Translations under genes and position numbers: made by a program
Source: Lachnospiraceae bacterium Marseille-Q4251
GTDB taxonomy: Bacteria > Bacillota > Clostridia > Lachnospirales > Lachnospiraceae
Direction: 5' to 3'
Assembly (NCBI GenBank): GCA_018223435.1
Contig: JAGTTO010000001.1
Location: 3,596,001-3,660,000 of the forward strand
DNA: 64,000 nucleotides
Notes under the pieces: model-generated
What the model was told of the DNA's origin: nothing
The model's input: only the letters and a program-made list of their open reading frames with translations
The model's database searches: none
Shown here: positions 1-6,751 of the stretch, piece by piece
Layout: each line of letters begins with the position of its first letter
Position numbering within the stretch: position 1 is the stretch's first letter

Positions 1-510
1 GGAGAAAAACTCTACACCAGTCTGAATACCCTGCTTCAGGACTATGTGTTTAATGAAGCTTACAATAAGGCGGGCACCGCTTACATGGCGGGAGATTATG
101 CCACAGCGATCACCGAGTACACCAAGGCGGTGGCGGCAAATCCGGATTCCTTCGATGCCATCAATTATCTGGCATGGTCCTACAAAAATTCCGGGGACGC
201 GGTCAACGCAGATAAGACCTTTAAAGAAGCACTGCAGAAATTCCCGGCGAAGGCTTCCGAAATCCAGCCCTACATCACCAACGCCTCCTCAGGGACAACG
301 ACCCAGACGGCGGAGACGGATGCAGACGGAAATCCGATTGACCAGACCCAGGAAACAGATGCCAACGGGAATCCGATCGACCAGATAGCAGAGACAGACG
401 CGGAGGGAAATCCGATCGATCAGACAGCAGAGACAGACGCGAACGGCAATCCCATCAGTCAGACCCAAGAGACGGATGCGAACGGCAACCCCGTCACCAC
501 GATCCAGTAA
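1..510 (+). CDS. TPR-repeat protein, C-terminal part (5' end outside window)
   Basis: The reading frame is already open at base 1, so this is the end of a longer protein. A GTG at 46 lies inside the frame and has no good ribosome binding site, so I do not take it as the start. Residues 16-80 contain a tetratricopeptide unit (AGDYATAITEYTKAVAANPD, then an LAWSY helix pair), typical of a protein-interaction scaffold. The last 65 residues are five copies of a 13-residue acidic, Asn/Gly/Pro-rich repeat. The gene ends just before a strong terminator and upstream of the spoIIA genes, so it is probably a separate transcript. The partner and function are unknown. Confidence 0.75.
   Translation, partial: GEKLYTSLNTLLQDYVFNEAYNKAGTAYMAGDYATAITEYTKAVAANPDSFDAINYLAWSYKNSGDAVNADKTFKEALQKFPAKASEIQPYITNASSGTTTQTAETDADGNPIDQTQETDANGNPIDQIAETDAEGNPIDQTAETDANGNPISQTQETDANGNPVTTIQ
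313..507 (+). repeat. Five tandem 39-bp units encoding a 13-residue repeat
   Basis: Five in-frame units follow the pattern E-T-D-A-(N/D/E)-G-N-P-(I/V)-(D/S/T)-Q-(T/I)-(Q/A). The last copy diverges (ends TTIQ). The copies also resemble each other at DNA level, which fits expansion by slippage or unequal crossover. They form a flexible acidic tail after the TPR domain. Confidence 0.9.
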
Positions 511-535
511 ACAAAAAGAGAAACCTCGGAGCAGA

Positions 536-567
536 GGACGTATGGAAAAATCCATGCGTCCTTTTTC
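536..567 (+). terminator. Rho-independent terminator of the TPR gene
   Basis: An 11-bp stem (GGACGTATGGA with TCCATGCGTCC, one G-T pair) around an AAAA loop is followed by TTTTTCT. It isolates the TPR gene from the sporulation genes. Confidence 0.85.
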
Positions 568-609
568 TATGGAAAAAATGTCATTTTAAAAGGAAGGAGC
601 CGAAAGAGA

Positions 610-945
610 ATGGAGAAAATTTTTGTGATTAAAGGAACAAATCTGACGATCCATATGCCAAAGGAGCTGGATCATCACAACGCGGAGGAGATCAAACGGG
701 AGGCAGACCGCCTGCTTGGAACGAGAAATATCCGGAGCATCATTTTTGATTTCGAGAAGACCAGCTTTATGGACAGCTCCGGCATCGGCATGATTATGGG
801 GCGTTACAAAAACATCCGCTTCGCCGGGGGAACGGTGCTGGCGGTACGGGTCAACGAGCGCATCCGCCGGATTCTGACTCTCTCCGGCGTCTACAAGTAC
901 ATCGATATCTATGAGGATTTGCCGAAACATTCGGAAGTATTTTGA
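610..945 (+). CDS. spoIIAA: Anti-sigma F factor antagonist SpoIIAA
   Basis: A single STAS-domain protein of 111 residues, the usual length of the family. In the forespore, dephosphorylated SpoIIAA binds SpoIIAB and releases sigma F; SpoIIAB inactivates it by phosphorylating a serine. The conserved phosphorylation site is visible as D55-S56-S57-G58. The start is the ATG at 610 behind AAGGAAGGAG. It is first in the order spoIIAA-spoIIAB-sigF, with spoIIAB 12 bases downstream, as in Bacillus. The assignment rests on both sequence and gene order. Confidence 0.95.
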   Translation: MEKIFVIKGTNLTIHMPKELDHHNAEEIKREADRLLGTRNIRSIIFDFEKTSFMDSSGIGMIMGRYKNIRFAGGTVLAVRVNERIRRILTLSGVYKYIDIYEDLPKHSEVF

Positions 946-957
946 GGAGGAAAAAAG

Positions 958-1404
958 ATGGAGTATGAAAACAGAATGAAACTGGAATTTGACAGCCGGT
1001 CTGCAAACGAGGGATTTGCCCGGGTGGCGGTGGCCGCTTTTTTGAGCCAGATGAATCCGACCCTTGAGGAGGTGGCGGACGTGAAGACTGCCCTTTCCGA
1101 GGCCGTGACCAACTGTGTGGTCCACGCCTACGAGGGAAAGGTGGAAAAAATCACCGTGGAGTGCATGATCCGCGGCCAGGAGCTGACGGTTCTTGTGGAG
1201 GACAAAGGCTGCGGCATTGCGGACGTCCGTCAGGCCATGGAGCCGCTTTTCACGACAAAGCCGGATTCCGAGCGCTGCGGCATGGGCTTTGCCTTTATGG
1301 AGGCTTTCATGGATTCCGTGGAGGTGGAGTCAAAGCCCGGCGAGGGCACGAAAGTGGAGATGAGAAAAAAGATCGGAAGAATTCTGAATAAATTTGAACA
1401 GTGA
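958..1404 (+). CDS. spoIIAB: Anti-sigma F factor / serine kinase SpoIIAB
   Basis: A 148-residue GHKL-fold kinase that holds sigma F inactive and phosphorylates SpoIIAA. The ATP-binding boxes are visible: an N box (EAVTNCVVHAY, about residue 48), a G1 box (DKGCGI, about 82) and a G2 box (ERCGMGF, about 105). The ATG follows GAGGAGGAAAAAAG, a strong ribosome binding site. Its stop lies 11 bases before the sigF start, so the three genes are tightly coupled. Length and motifs are normal for the family. Confidence 0.95.
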   Translation: MEYENRMKLEFDSRSANEGFARVAVAAFLSQMNPTLEEVADVKTALSEAVTNCVVHAYEGKVEKITVECMIRGQELTVLVEDKGCGIADVRQAMEPLFTTKPDSERCGMGFAFMEAFMDSVEVESKPGEGTKVEMRKKIGRILNKFEQ

Positions 1405-1414
1405 AAGGAAGCCT

Positions 1415-2131
1415 ATGGAACGAACCCTGGCGTTAATCGCAAAAGCACACCAAGGGGATAAAGAGGCGAGAAATACACTGGTAGAGGAAAACATCGGCCT
1501 GGTCTACACCATTGTACGGCGATTCTTAGGCCGGGGTATCGAGATGGAGGATCTGGTGCAGATCGGGAGCATCGGTCTTATCAAGGCCATCGACAAGTTT
1601 GACCTGAGTTTTGAGGTCCGTTTTTCAACCTATGCAGTGCCGATGATAGCCGGAGAGATCAAAAGATTTCTCCGGGACGACGGCATGATCAAGGTGAGCC
1701 GGAGCCTGAAAGAAAATGCCCTGAAGGTCTTTACGGCCCGGGAACGGCTGGAAAAACGCCTCGGGAGGGAACCGGCCATGCAGGAGCTCTCGGAGGAGAC
1801 CGGGCTTTCCGGCGAGGACATCGTCATGGCGATAGAATCAGCCACGGAGGTGGATTCCATCTACCGGACGATCTATCAGGGGGACGGAAATGCGATTTCC
1901 CTGGCGGACCGGCTGGAGGAGAAGGACAATCCTAATGAGCGGCTGTTGGATCATATGGTGCTGCAGGAGGTGATGGCGACCCTCGAGGAGAGGGAAAAAC
2001 GCCTGATTGAGATGCGCTATTTTGAGGAGAAGACCCAGAATCAGGTGGCGGCGGCCCTCTCGATGACCCAGGTCCAGGTCTCCCGGATGGAAAAAAAGAT
2101 ACTGAAAAAAATGCGGGGAAGGTTTTTCTGA
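1415..2131 (+). CDS. sigF: RNA polymerase sigma-F factor
   Basis: A 238-residue sigma-70-family factor for early forespore transcription. Region 2 is seen in the stretch from GLVYTIVRRF through EDLVQIGSIGLIKAIDKFD to RFSTYAVPMI. Region 3 follows (SLKENALKVFTARE), and the region 4 helix-turn-helix is near the end (TQNQVAAALSMTQVQVSRMEKKIL). I chose the ATG at 1415 over an upstream TTG at 1394 because GGAAG lies just before it and the TTG falls inside spoIIAB. It should drive the spoVA-type genes and other forespore genes. Confidence 0.95.
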   Translation: MERTLALIAKAHQGDKEARNTLVEENIGLVYTIVRRFLGRGIEMEDLVQIGSIGLIKAIDKFDLSFEVRFSTYAVPMIAGEIKRFLRDDGMIKVSRSLKENALKVFTARERLEKRLGREPAMQELSEETGLSGEDIVMAIESATEVDSIYRTIYQGDGNAISLADRLEEKDNPNERLLDHMVLQEVMATLEEREKRLIEMRYFEEKTQNQVAAALSMTQVQVSRMEKKILKKMRGRFF

Positions 2132-2190
2132 TTCCCCGTATATTTTTTGCTCAGAACGGCACAATAATCTCCAAAAGGGAGGTGTTTTGC

Positions 2191-2814
2191 ATGAGCGGGA
2201 CCGTTTATCTGAAGCTTGAAAAAAATGTGCAGATCCACAGCCGCATCGTTTCCTTCAAAGACATTGCCCAGATTGTGGCCGATGACAGCGCCCTGGAAAA
2301 TAAGATCAGGGTGCTGAAGCTTCCTCCGGACACGGTGCAGGGGCCGGGCCGCTATCCGGTCTCGGTGATGACGCTGATTGAGTTGATTCAGCAGGAATTT
2401 CCCGGAATCGAAGTCAACAACATCGGCGAGGCGGACTTTATCCTGACGCTTGAAAAAAAGAAACAGCCCGGGGGCCTGTATGCCTGGTGCAAGACCGCGC
2501 TGGTGGCGCTCATCGCTTTTTTCGGGGCGGCCTTTGCCATCATGACCTTCAATAACGATGTGGATATTCCGAAGCTCTTTGGCCAGCTCTACGAACAGTT
2601 CACCGGGCGGCCCTCCAATGGTTTTACGATTCTCGAAGTGACCTATTCCATCGGCATCGGCCTGGGTGTGCTGATCTTTTTCAATCATTTTATGGGGAAA
2701 AAGCTGACTGCGGACCCGACGCCCATGGAGGTGGAGATGCGGGCATATGAGGATCAGGTGGATACCACGGTTCTGGAGGCAAGCAGGAGAGCACCGAAGG
2801 GAGAAAAGAAGTGA
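2191..2814 (+). CDS. spoVAA: Stage V sporulation protein AA
   Basis: A 207-residue membrane protein, the first of the spoVA set involved in loading dipicolinic acid and calcium into the spore core. The N-terminal half is soluble (VYLKLEKNVQIHSRIVSFKDIA). Two hydrophobic segments follow, around residues 110-130 and 150-175. The ATG at 2191 has AAAAGGGAGGTG seven bases upstream. An in-frame GTG at 2182 overlaps that ribosome binding site, so it is rejected as the start. It lies directly after sigF, the same order as Bacillus, and its stop overlaps the next start. Confidence 0.88.
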   Translation: MSGTVYLKLEKNVQIHSRIVSFKDIAQIVADDSALENKIRVLKLPPDTVQGPGRYPVSVMTLIELIQQEFPGIEVNNIGEADFILTLEKKKQPGGLYAWCKTALVALIAFFGAAFAIMTFNNDVDIPKLFGQLYEQFTGRPSNGFTILEVTYSIGIGLGVLIFFNHFMGKKLTADPTPMEVEMRAYEDQVDTTVLEASRRAPKGEKK

Positions 2815-3224
2815 AGGAACAGATTTTTCTGGGGGTCATTGGGTTTTCAGGCGGCCTGGTGATCGCAGGCGGCGTCATTGCCCTGATGGTGGGCCTGGGT
2901 GTCATCACCCGCTTTATCGGGATCAGCCATACGGCCAAACATGTGCGGATTTTTGAAGATGCGATTCTTCTGGGCTCGGTCTTCGGGACGTTGATGACGG
3001 TCTATCAGCCCACGATTCCGCTGGATGCGGCGGGGCTTGCGGTGCTGGGACTTTTCTCCGGGATTTTTGTGGGAGGCTGGATTCTGGCGCTGGCGGAGAT
3101 CGTCAACATTTTCCCGATTTTGACCCGCCGCATCGGTCTCACCAAAGGCTTAAGCCTTGTGGTCATCGCGATCGCCCTGGGAAAAATGAGCGGAAGCCTG
3201 ATACATTTTTACTTCAGATGGTAA
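2811..3224 (+). CDS. spoVAB: Stage V sporulation protein AB
   Basis: A 137-residue protein of almost continuous hydrophobic segments, about four helices, matching the compact SpoVAB family. It starts with GTG at 2811, overlapping the spoVAA stop codon by four bases (GTGA), so translation is coupled. It belongs to the SpoVA inner-membrane complex. Its exact role in dipicolinate transport is less clear than that of SpoVAC, AD and AE. Confidence 0.87.
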   Translation: MKEQIFLGVIGFSGGLVIAGGVIALMVGLGVITRFIGISHTAKHVRIFEDAILLGSVFGTLMTVYQPTIPLDAAGLAVLGLFSGIFVGGWILALAEIVNIFPILTRRIGLTKGLSLVVIAIALGKMSGSLIHFYFRW

Positions 3225-3239
3225 GAAGGAGGTCTTAAC

Positions 3240-3698
3240 GTGGACAAAAACGAACAGAAAAAGCAGCAGTACAACGATTATGTGGAACAGATCACGCCGA
3301 AGCATAACCTTCTCAAAAATATGCTCTGTGCCTTTCTGGTGGGGGGCCTGATCTGCGTCCTGGGACAGGTGATTTTAAATATCTGCGGAAATTTAGGGCT
3401 TGATAAAGACGCTTCGGGAAGCTGGTGTTCCCTGCTTCTCGTGCTTCTGAGCGTGGTCCTCACGGGCTTTAATATTTACCCGAAGATCGCCAAATTCGGC
3501 GGGGCCGGGACTCTGGTGCCGATCACGGGCTTTGCCAACTCCGTGGCGGCTCCGGCCATCGAGTACCAGAAGGAAGGCCAGGTTTTCGGTATCGGCTGCA
3601 AGATTTTTACGATTGCAGGGCCGGTGATTCTCTACGGCATCATCATGAGCTGGGCTCTGGGGCTGCTCTATTGGGCCTGGAGCTTCCTGAGAGCATAA
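3240..3698 (+). CDS. spoVAC: Stage V sporulation protein AC (dipicolinate channel)
   Basis: A 152-residue membrane protein with a charged N-terminal stretch (KNEQKKQQYNDYVEQITP), then four hydrophobic segments. It shows the family features FLVGGLICVLGQ and GTLVPITGFANSVAAPAIEY. In Bacillus, SpoVAC acts as a mechanosensitive dipicolinate channel of the spore inner membrane. The start is GTG at 3240 behind AAGGAGGTC. The next gene, spoVAD, starts 12 bases after the stop. Confidence 0.93.
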   Translation: MDKNEQKKQQYNDYVEQITPKHNLLKNMLCAFLVGGLICVLGQVILNICGNLGLDKDASGSWCSLLLVLLSVVLTGFNIYPKIAKFGGAGTLVPITGFANSVAAPAIEYQKEGQVFGIGCKIFTIAGPVILYGIIMSWALGLLYWAWSFLRA

Positions 3699-3710
3699 GG
3701 AGGCAGAAAG

Positions 3711-4721
3711 ATGGAAAAAACAGTGGGAAAACAGAGCATCCGCTTTGAGGAGGCAATACATCTCATCAGCGCCGCCAGCATCGCGGGGAAAAAAGAAGGG
3801 GAAGGCCCCTTGGGAAAACTGTTTGATAAGATCTCGGCGGATCCCTGCTTCGGGATGGAGACCTGGGAGAAGGCGGAGAGCGCCATGCAGCGGTCTGCCG
3901 TGGAGACTGCCCTTGAAAAGGCGGAAATGGAGTCGAAAGCGGTACGTTTCCTTTTTGGAGGGGATCTTCTGGGTCAGCTCATTGCCACCTCCTTCGGGGC
4001 GGAAGAGCTGGGGATTCCTTTTTTCGGCCTCTACGGGGCCTGCTCCACCTGCGGAGAGTCCCTGGCCCTGGCGGCTATGACTGTGGCGGCGGGCTTCGGC
4101 GATCCGGTGATGGCCGTCACCAGCAGCCATTTCGGCGGGGCAGAAAAGCAGTTCCGTTTTCCGCTGGAGTACGGAAACCAGCGGCCGCTGTCTGCCACCT
4201 GGACAGTGACCGGGGCGGGCGCTTTTCTTCTGAGCAAAAAAGGAGGCAGGGTGCGGATCCCCGAAGTGACGATCGGAAAGGTTGTGGATTACGGCGTCAA
4301 GGATTCTCTTAATATGGGGGCCTGCATGGCTCCGGCGGCTGCGGACACGATCGAGAGAAACTTAGAAGATCTCGGGCGGGAGCCGGAGGACTACGACCGG
4401 ATCATCACCGGGGATCTCGGCTATGTGGGAAAACAGATTCTGCTGGACCTGTTGAAAGGAAGAGGCATCGATATCAAGGAGCAGCATATGGACTGCGGCA
4501 TCGAGATTTTCGACAGGGAGAGCCAGGACACCCATTCCGGAGGAAGCGGCTGCGGCTGTTCCGCCGTGACCCTGGCGGCCTTGATTCTGCCAAAACTCAC
4601 CTCCGGAGAGTGGAAACGGGTGCTTTTCGTGCCGACAGGCGCCCTTCTCTCCACCGTGAGCTACAACGAGGGCCAGAGCGTGCCGGGCATCGCCCATGGC
4701 GTGGTGCTGGAGCATTGTTAG
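3711..4721 (+). CDS. spoVAD: Stage V sporulation protein AD
   Basis: A 336-residue soluble protein with a thiolase-like fold that binds dipicolinic acid on the spore inner membrane. Recognisable parts are the GACSTCGESLALAAM segment around residue 108, THSGGSGCGCSA near residue 275, and the terminal SYNEGQSVPGIAHGVVLE. Length and motifs are normal. It starts at ATG 3711 behind AAGGAGGC and lies between spoVAC and spoVAE, the canonical order. Confidence 0.95.
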   Translation: MEKTVGKQSIRFEEAIHLISAASIAGKKEGEGPLGKLFDKISADPCFGMETWEKAESAMQRSAVETALEKAEMESKAVRFLFGGDLLGQLIATSFGAEELGIPFFGLYGACSTCGESLALAAMTVAAGFGDPVMAVTSSHFGGAEKQFRFPLEYGNQRPLSATWTVTGAGAFLLSKKGGRVRIPEVTIGKVVDYGVKDSLNMGACMAPAAADTIERNLEDLGREPEDYDRIITGDLGYVGKQILLDLLKGRGIDIKEQHMDCGIEIFDRESQDTHSGGSGCGCSAVTLAALILPKLTSGEWKRVLFVPTGALLSTVSYNEGQSVPGIAHGVVLEHC

Positions 4722-4732
4722 GAGGAAAAAAT

Positions 4733-5089
4733 ATGGACTATCTGAATGCATTCTGGGTGGGCGGCCTGATCTGCGCGCTGGTGCAGATCCTTCTGGACCG
4801 GACGAAGCTGATGCCGGGCCGGGTCATGGTGATGCTGGTCTGTTCCGGGGCGGTCTTAGGCTTCCTGGGGATCTATGAGCCCTTTCGGGATTTCGCCGGA
4901 GCCGGGGCGGGAGTACCGCTTCTGGGCTTCGGAAACACGCTCTATCAGGGCATCCGAAAAGCCGTGGATGAGGATGGTTTCCTGGGGCTTTTCATGGGAG
5001 GCTTCACGGCCAGCGCCGTGGGAATTTCCGCCGCGCTGATCTTTTCCTATCTTGCAAGTCTCATTTTCCAGCCGAAAATGAAGGAGTGA
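4733..5089 (+). CDS. spoVAE: Stage V sporulation protein AE (channel subunit)
   Basis: A 118-residue membrane protein of the SpoVAC/AEb family; WVGGLICALVQILLD closely resembles the first membrane helix of SpoVAC, consistent with shared ancestry. The start is ATG 4733, directly after TTAGGAGGAAAAAAT. It is the last gene of the sporulation set, and no spoVAF or gerA-type gene follows. A convergent transporter lies beyond the shared terminator. Confidence 0.9.
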   Translation: MDYLNAFWVGGLICALVQILLDRTKLMPGRVMVMLVCSGAVLGFLGIYEPFRDFAGAGAGVPLLGFGNTLYQGIRKAVDEDGFLGLFMGGFTASAVGISAALIFSYLASLIFQPKMKE

Positions 5090-5097
5090 GACAAAAA

Positions 5098-5131
5098 AGC
5101 CGCAGGACCGATCGTGATCCTGCGGTATTTT
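5098..5131. terminator. Bidirectional terminator between spoVAE and the symporter gene
   Basis: An eight-base stem (CCGCAGGA with TCCTGCGG) has A-rich sequence on the left and TATTTT on the right, so it can stop transcription from both converging sides. Confidence 0.8.
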
Positions 5132-6513
5132 CAGCGGTTCTTTTCATATTTGTCCAGCTCCTTTAAGGCCTGTCCCGAGAGGGGATAAAGAGCGATGATA
5201 TTGAAGATGGTCATAAGACCGATTCCCACATCTCCGAGATCCCAGACGAAGGTGTAGGCGGCGATGCCCCCGATAAAGAGCATGACCAGAGCCAGAATTT
5301 TATAAAGGGTCTGCCAGCACCATTTGTCCCCGAAAAGGTAGGCCACGTTGCTTCTCGCATAGAAAAGGATGCCGAGGAACGTGGAAAAGCTGAAGAGGAA
5401 CAGGGTGACGGCGATGAAGATCACGCCGAATTTTCCCAGGTGGTAATCCATGGCGGTCTGGAGAAGCGTCATGCCGGAGAGGCCGGAGAGGAGATTTTCC
5501 GGGACCAGAAGCATGATCATGGCGGTGCAGCTGCAGATCACAATGGTGTCGATGAAGACACCGAAGGCCTGAACAAGACCGGCCTTTGCGGGTTGCTCAC
5601 ATTCTGCGGCGGCAGCGGCACAGGGGGCGGAGCCGGAGCCGGCTTCGTTGGAGAAAAGACCACGCTTGACTCCGTTCATCAGCACAGCGCCGAAACCGCC
5701 GGCCGCTGCCTGACGGAGCCCGAAGGCTTCCTCAAAGATCCGGGCAAAAACGCCGGGAATCTGCCGGTAATTGACGGCGATGATAAAAAGCGTGATGAAA
5801 AAGTAGCAGACAGCCATGATGGGAACAATGGTATCCAGTACCTTCACCGTGGCATTTTTCCGAAGGACGATGACAGCGGAAATGATGACCAGAAGAATGC
5901 TCGTGTAAAGGGGCGGGATCGAAAAGGCATTTGCGAAGGAAGAGGCCACGGAATTGCTGATGACCTGGCTGATGCCACACCAGCAGATCAGGCCGGAAAC
6001 AGCGAAGAGCACGGAGATCAGTACATAACGCTTTTTCCGTCCAAGTCGTTCTTCGACCAGATGATGGATATAGTAGGCGGGCCCGCCGCGGTAGCCGCCG
6101 TAGAGAGGATCCTCTTCCTTATGGAGCTGAGCCAGGGTGGCTTCAATGAAGGCGGTGGAGGAACCGATGATGGCGGTAATCCACATCCAGAATACAGCTC
6201 CCGCGCCGCCGGCGGAAACTGCAGCCACGACACCCACCAGATTGCCCATGCCCACTCTTGTGGCGGTAGAGACTATAAGAGCCTGGAAGGAGGAAAGACT
6301 GTTTTTGCTGTTCTTTTTCTCCGTAAGAGCTTTCAGCATATCCGGAAAAAGCCGGATGGGAAGAAAATGGGTCCGGATGGTGAAAAAAATTCCCGTGGGA
6401 ATCAGAAGCAGGATTAGAAGCGAGATGCCGAGACTGCTGCCGCCGGGGAGCGGAATCCGGATGAGATCGCCCCAGAGAAATTGGTAGATGGTATTGATTA
6501 GCTGAATGATCAT
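5131..6513 (-). CDS. Alanine or glycine:cation symporter (AGCS family)
   Basis: A 460-residue membrane protein with about eleven hydrophobic segments that imports alanine or glycine with sodium ions. Family features are the GMGNLVGVVAAVSAGGAGAVFWMW segment (read in parts), a GGPAYYI motif and GLFSNEAGSGSAP in the middle. I start at the ATG at 6513, behind GAGGATACTTT. An upstream in-frame extension of 87 codons is rich in Lys and His and does not look like this family. The gene is convergent with spoVAE and divergent from the STAND ATPase. D- or L-alanine uptake would fit a germinating spore former, but this is only inference. Confidence 0.9.
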   Translation of the reverse strand: MIIQLINTIYQFLWGDLIRIPLPGGSSLGISLLILLLIPTGIFFTIRTHFLPIRLFPDMLKALTEKKNSKNSLSSFQALIVSTATRVGMGNLVGVVAAVSAGGAGAVFWMWITAIIGSSTAFIEATLAQLHKEEDPLYGGYRGGPAYYIHHLVEERLGRKKRYVLISVLFAVSGLICWCGISQVISNSVASSFANAFSIPPLYTSILLVIISAVIVLRKNATVKVLDTIVPIMAVCYFFITLFIIAVNYRQIPGVFARIFEEAFGLRQAAAGGFGAVLMNGVKRGLFSNEAGSGSAPCAAAAAECEQPAKAGLVQAFGVFIDTIVICSCTAMIMLLVPENLLSGLSGMTLLQTAMDYHLGKFGVIFIAVTLFLFSFSTFLGILFYARSNVAYLFGDKWCWQTLYKILALVMLFIGGIAAYTFVWDLGDVGIGLMTIFNIIALYPLSGQALKELDKYEKNR

Positions 6514-6670
6514 AAAGTATCCTCGTTTCTCAAAACTTTTCTTTATTATGCCATAAGAAGAGCGCAGTGTAAACCTCCGTTTTCCGTGAACAAAAAATGC
6601 AACTTTGTGTACAAAAAGCGCAAAAATTCTTTCACTCGTTGTTTTGGTCAGGTGCTTATGATAAGATTCA

Positions 6671-6733
6671 TAGGTAGAAAACCTATTATGTGCGGGCCAG
6701 GGAATTTTCCCTGGCTTTTGGCCGGAACCGCAC
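6671..6733 (+). promoter_or_regulatory. Structured leader upstream of the STAND ATPase
   Basis: A small hairpin (TAGGT-AGAAA-ACCTA) is followed by a nine-base stem GCCAGGGAA/TTCCCTGGC and TTTT. The second stem is nested in an outer GTGCGG/CCGCAC pair. A possible -10 (TATGAT) lies upstream near 6657. The T-run is only four bases, so this could be a weak terminator or attenuator, or just a stable 5' leader. Confidence 0.45.
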
Positions 6734-6751
6734 GGAAGGGAGAACATAAGG

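Noticed and set aside
313..507. CRISPR-like array
   Set aside because: The repeat is contiguous, in frame and without spacers; it encodes a protein repeat.
5440..6417. Open frame of 325 codons on the plus strand
   Set aside because: It is Gly/Asp-rich antisense of the symporter gene and only reflects the GC-rich codon use.
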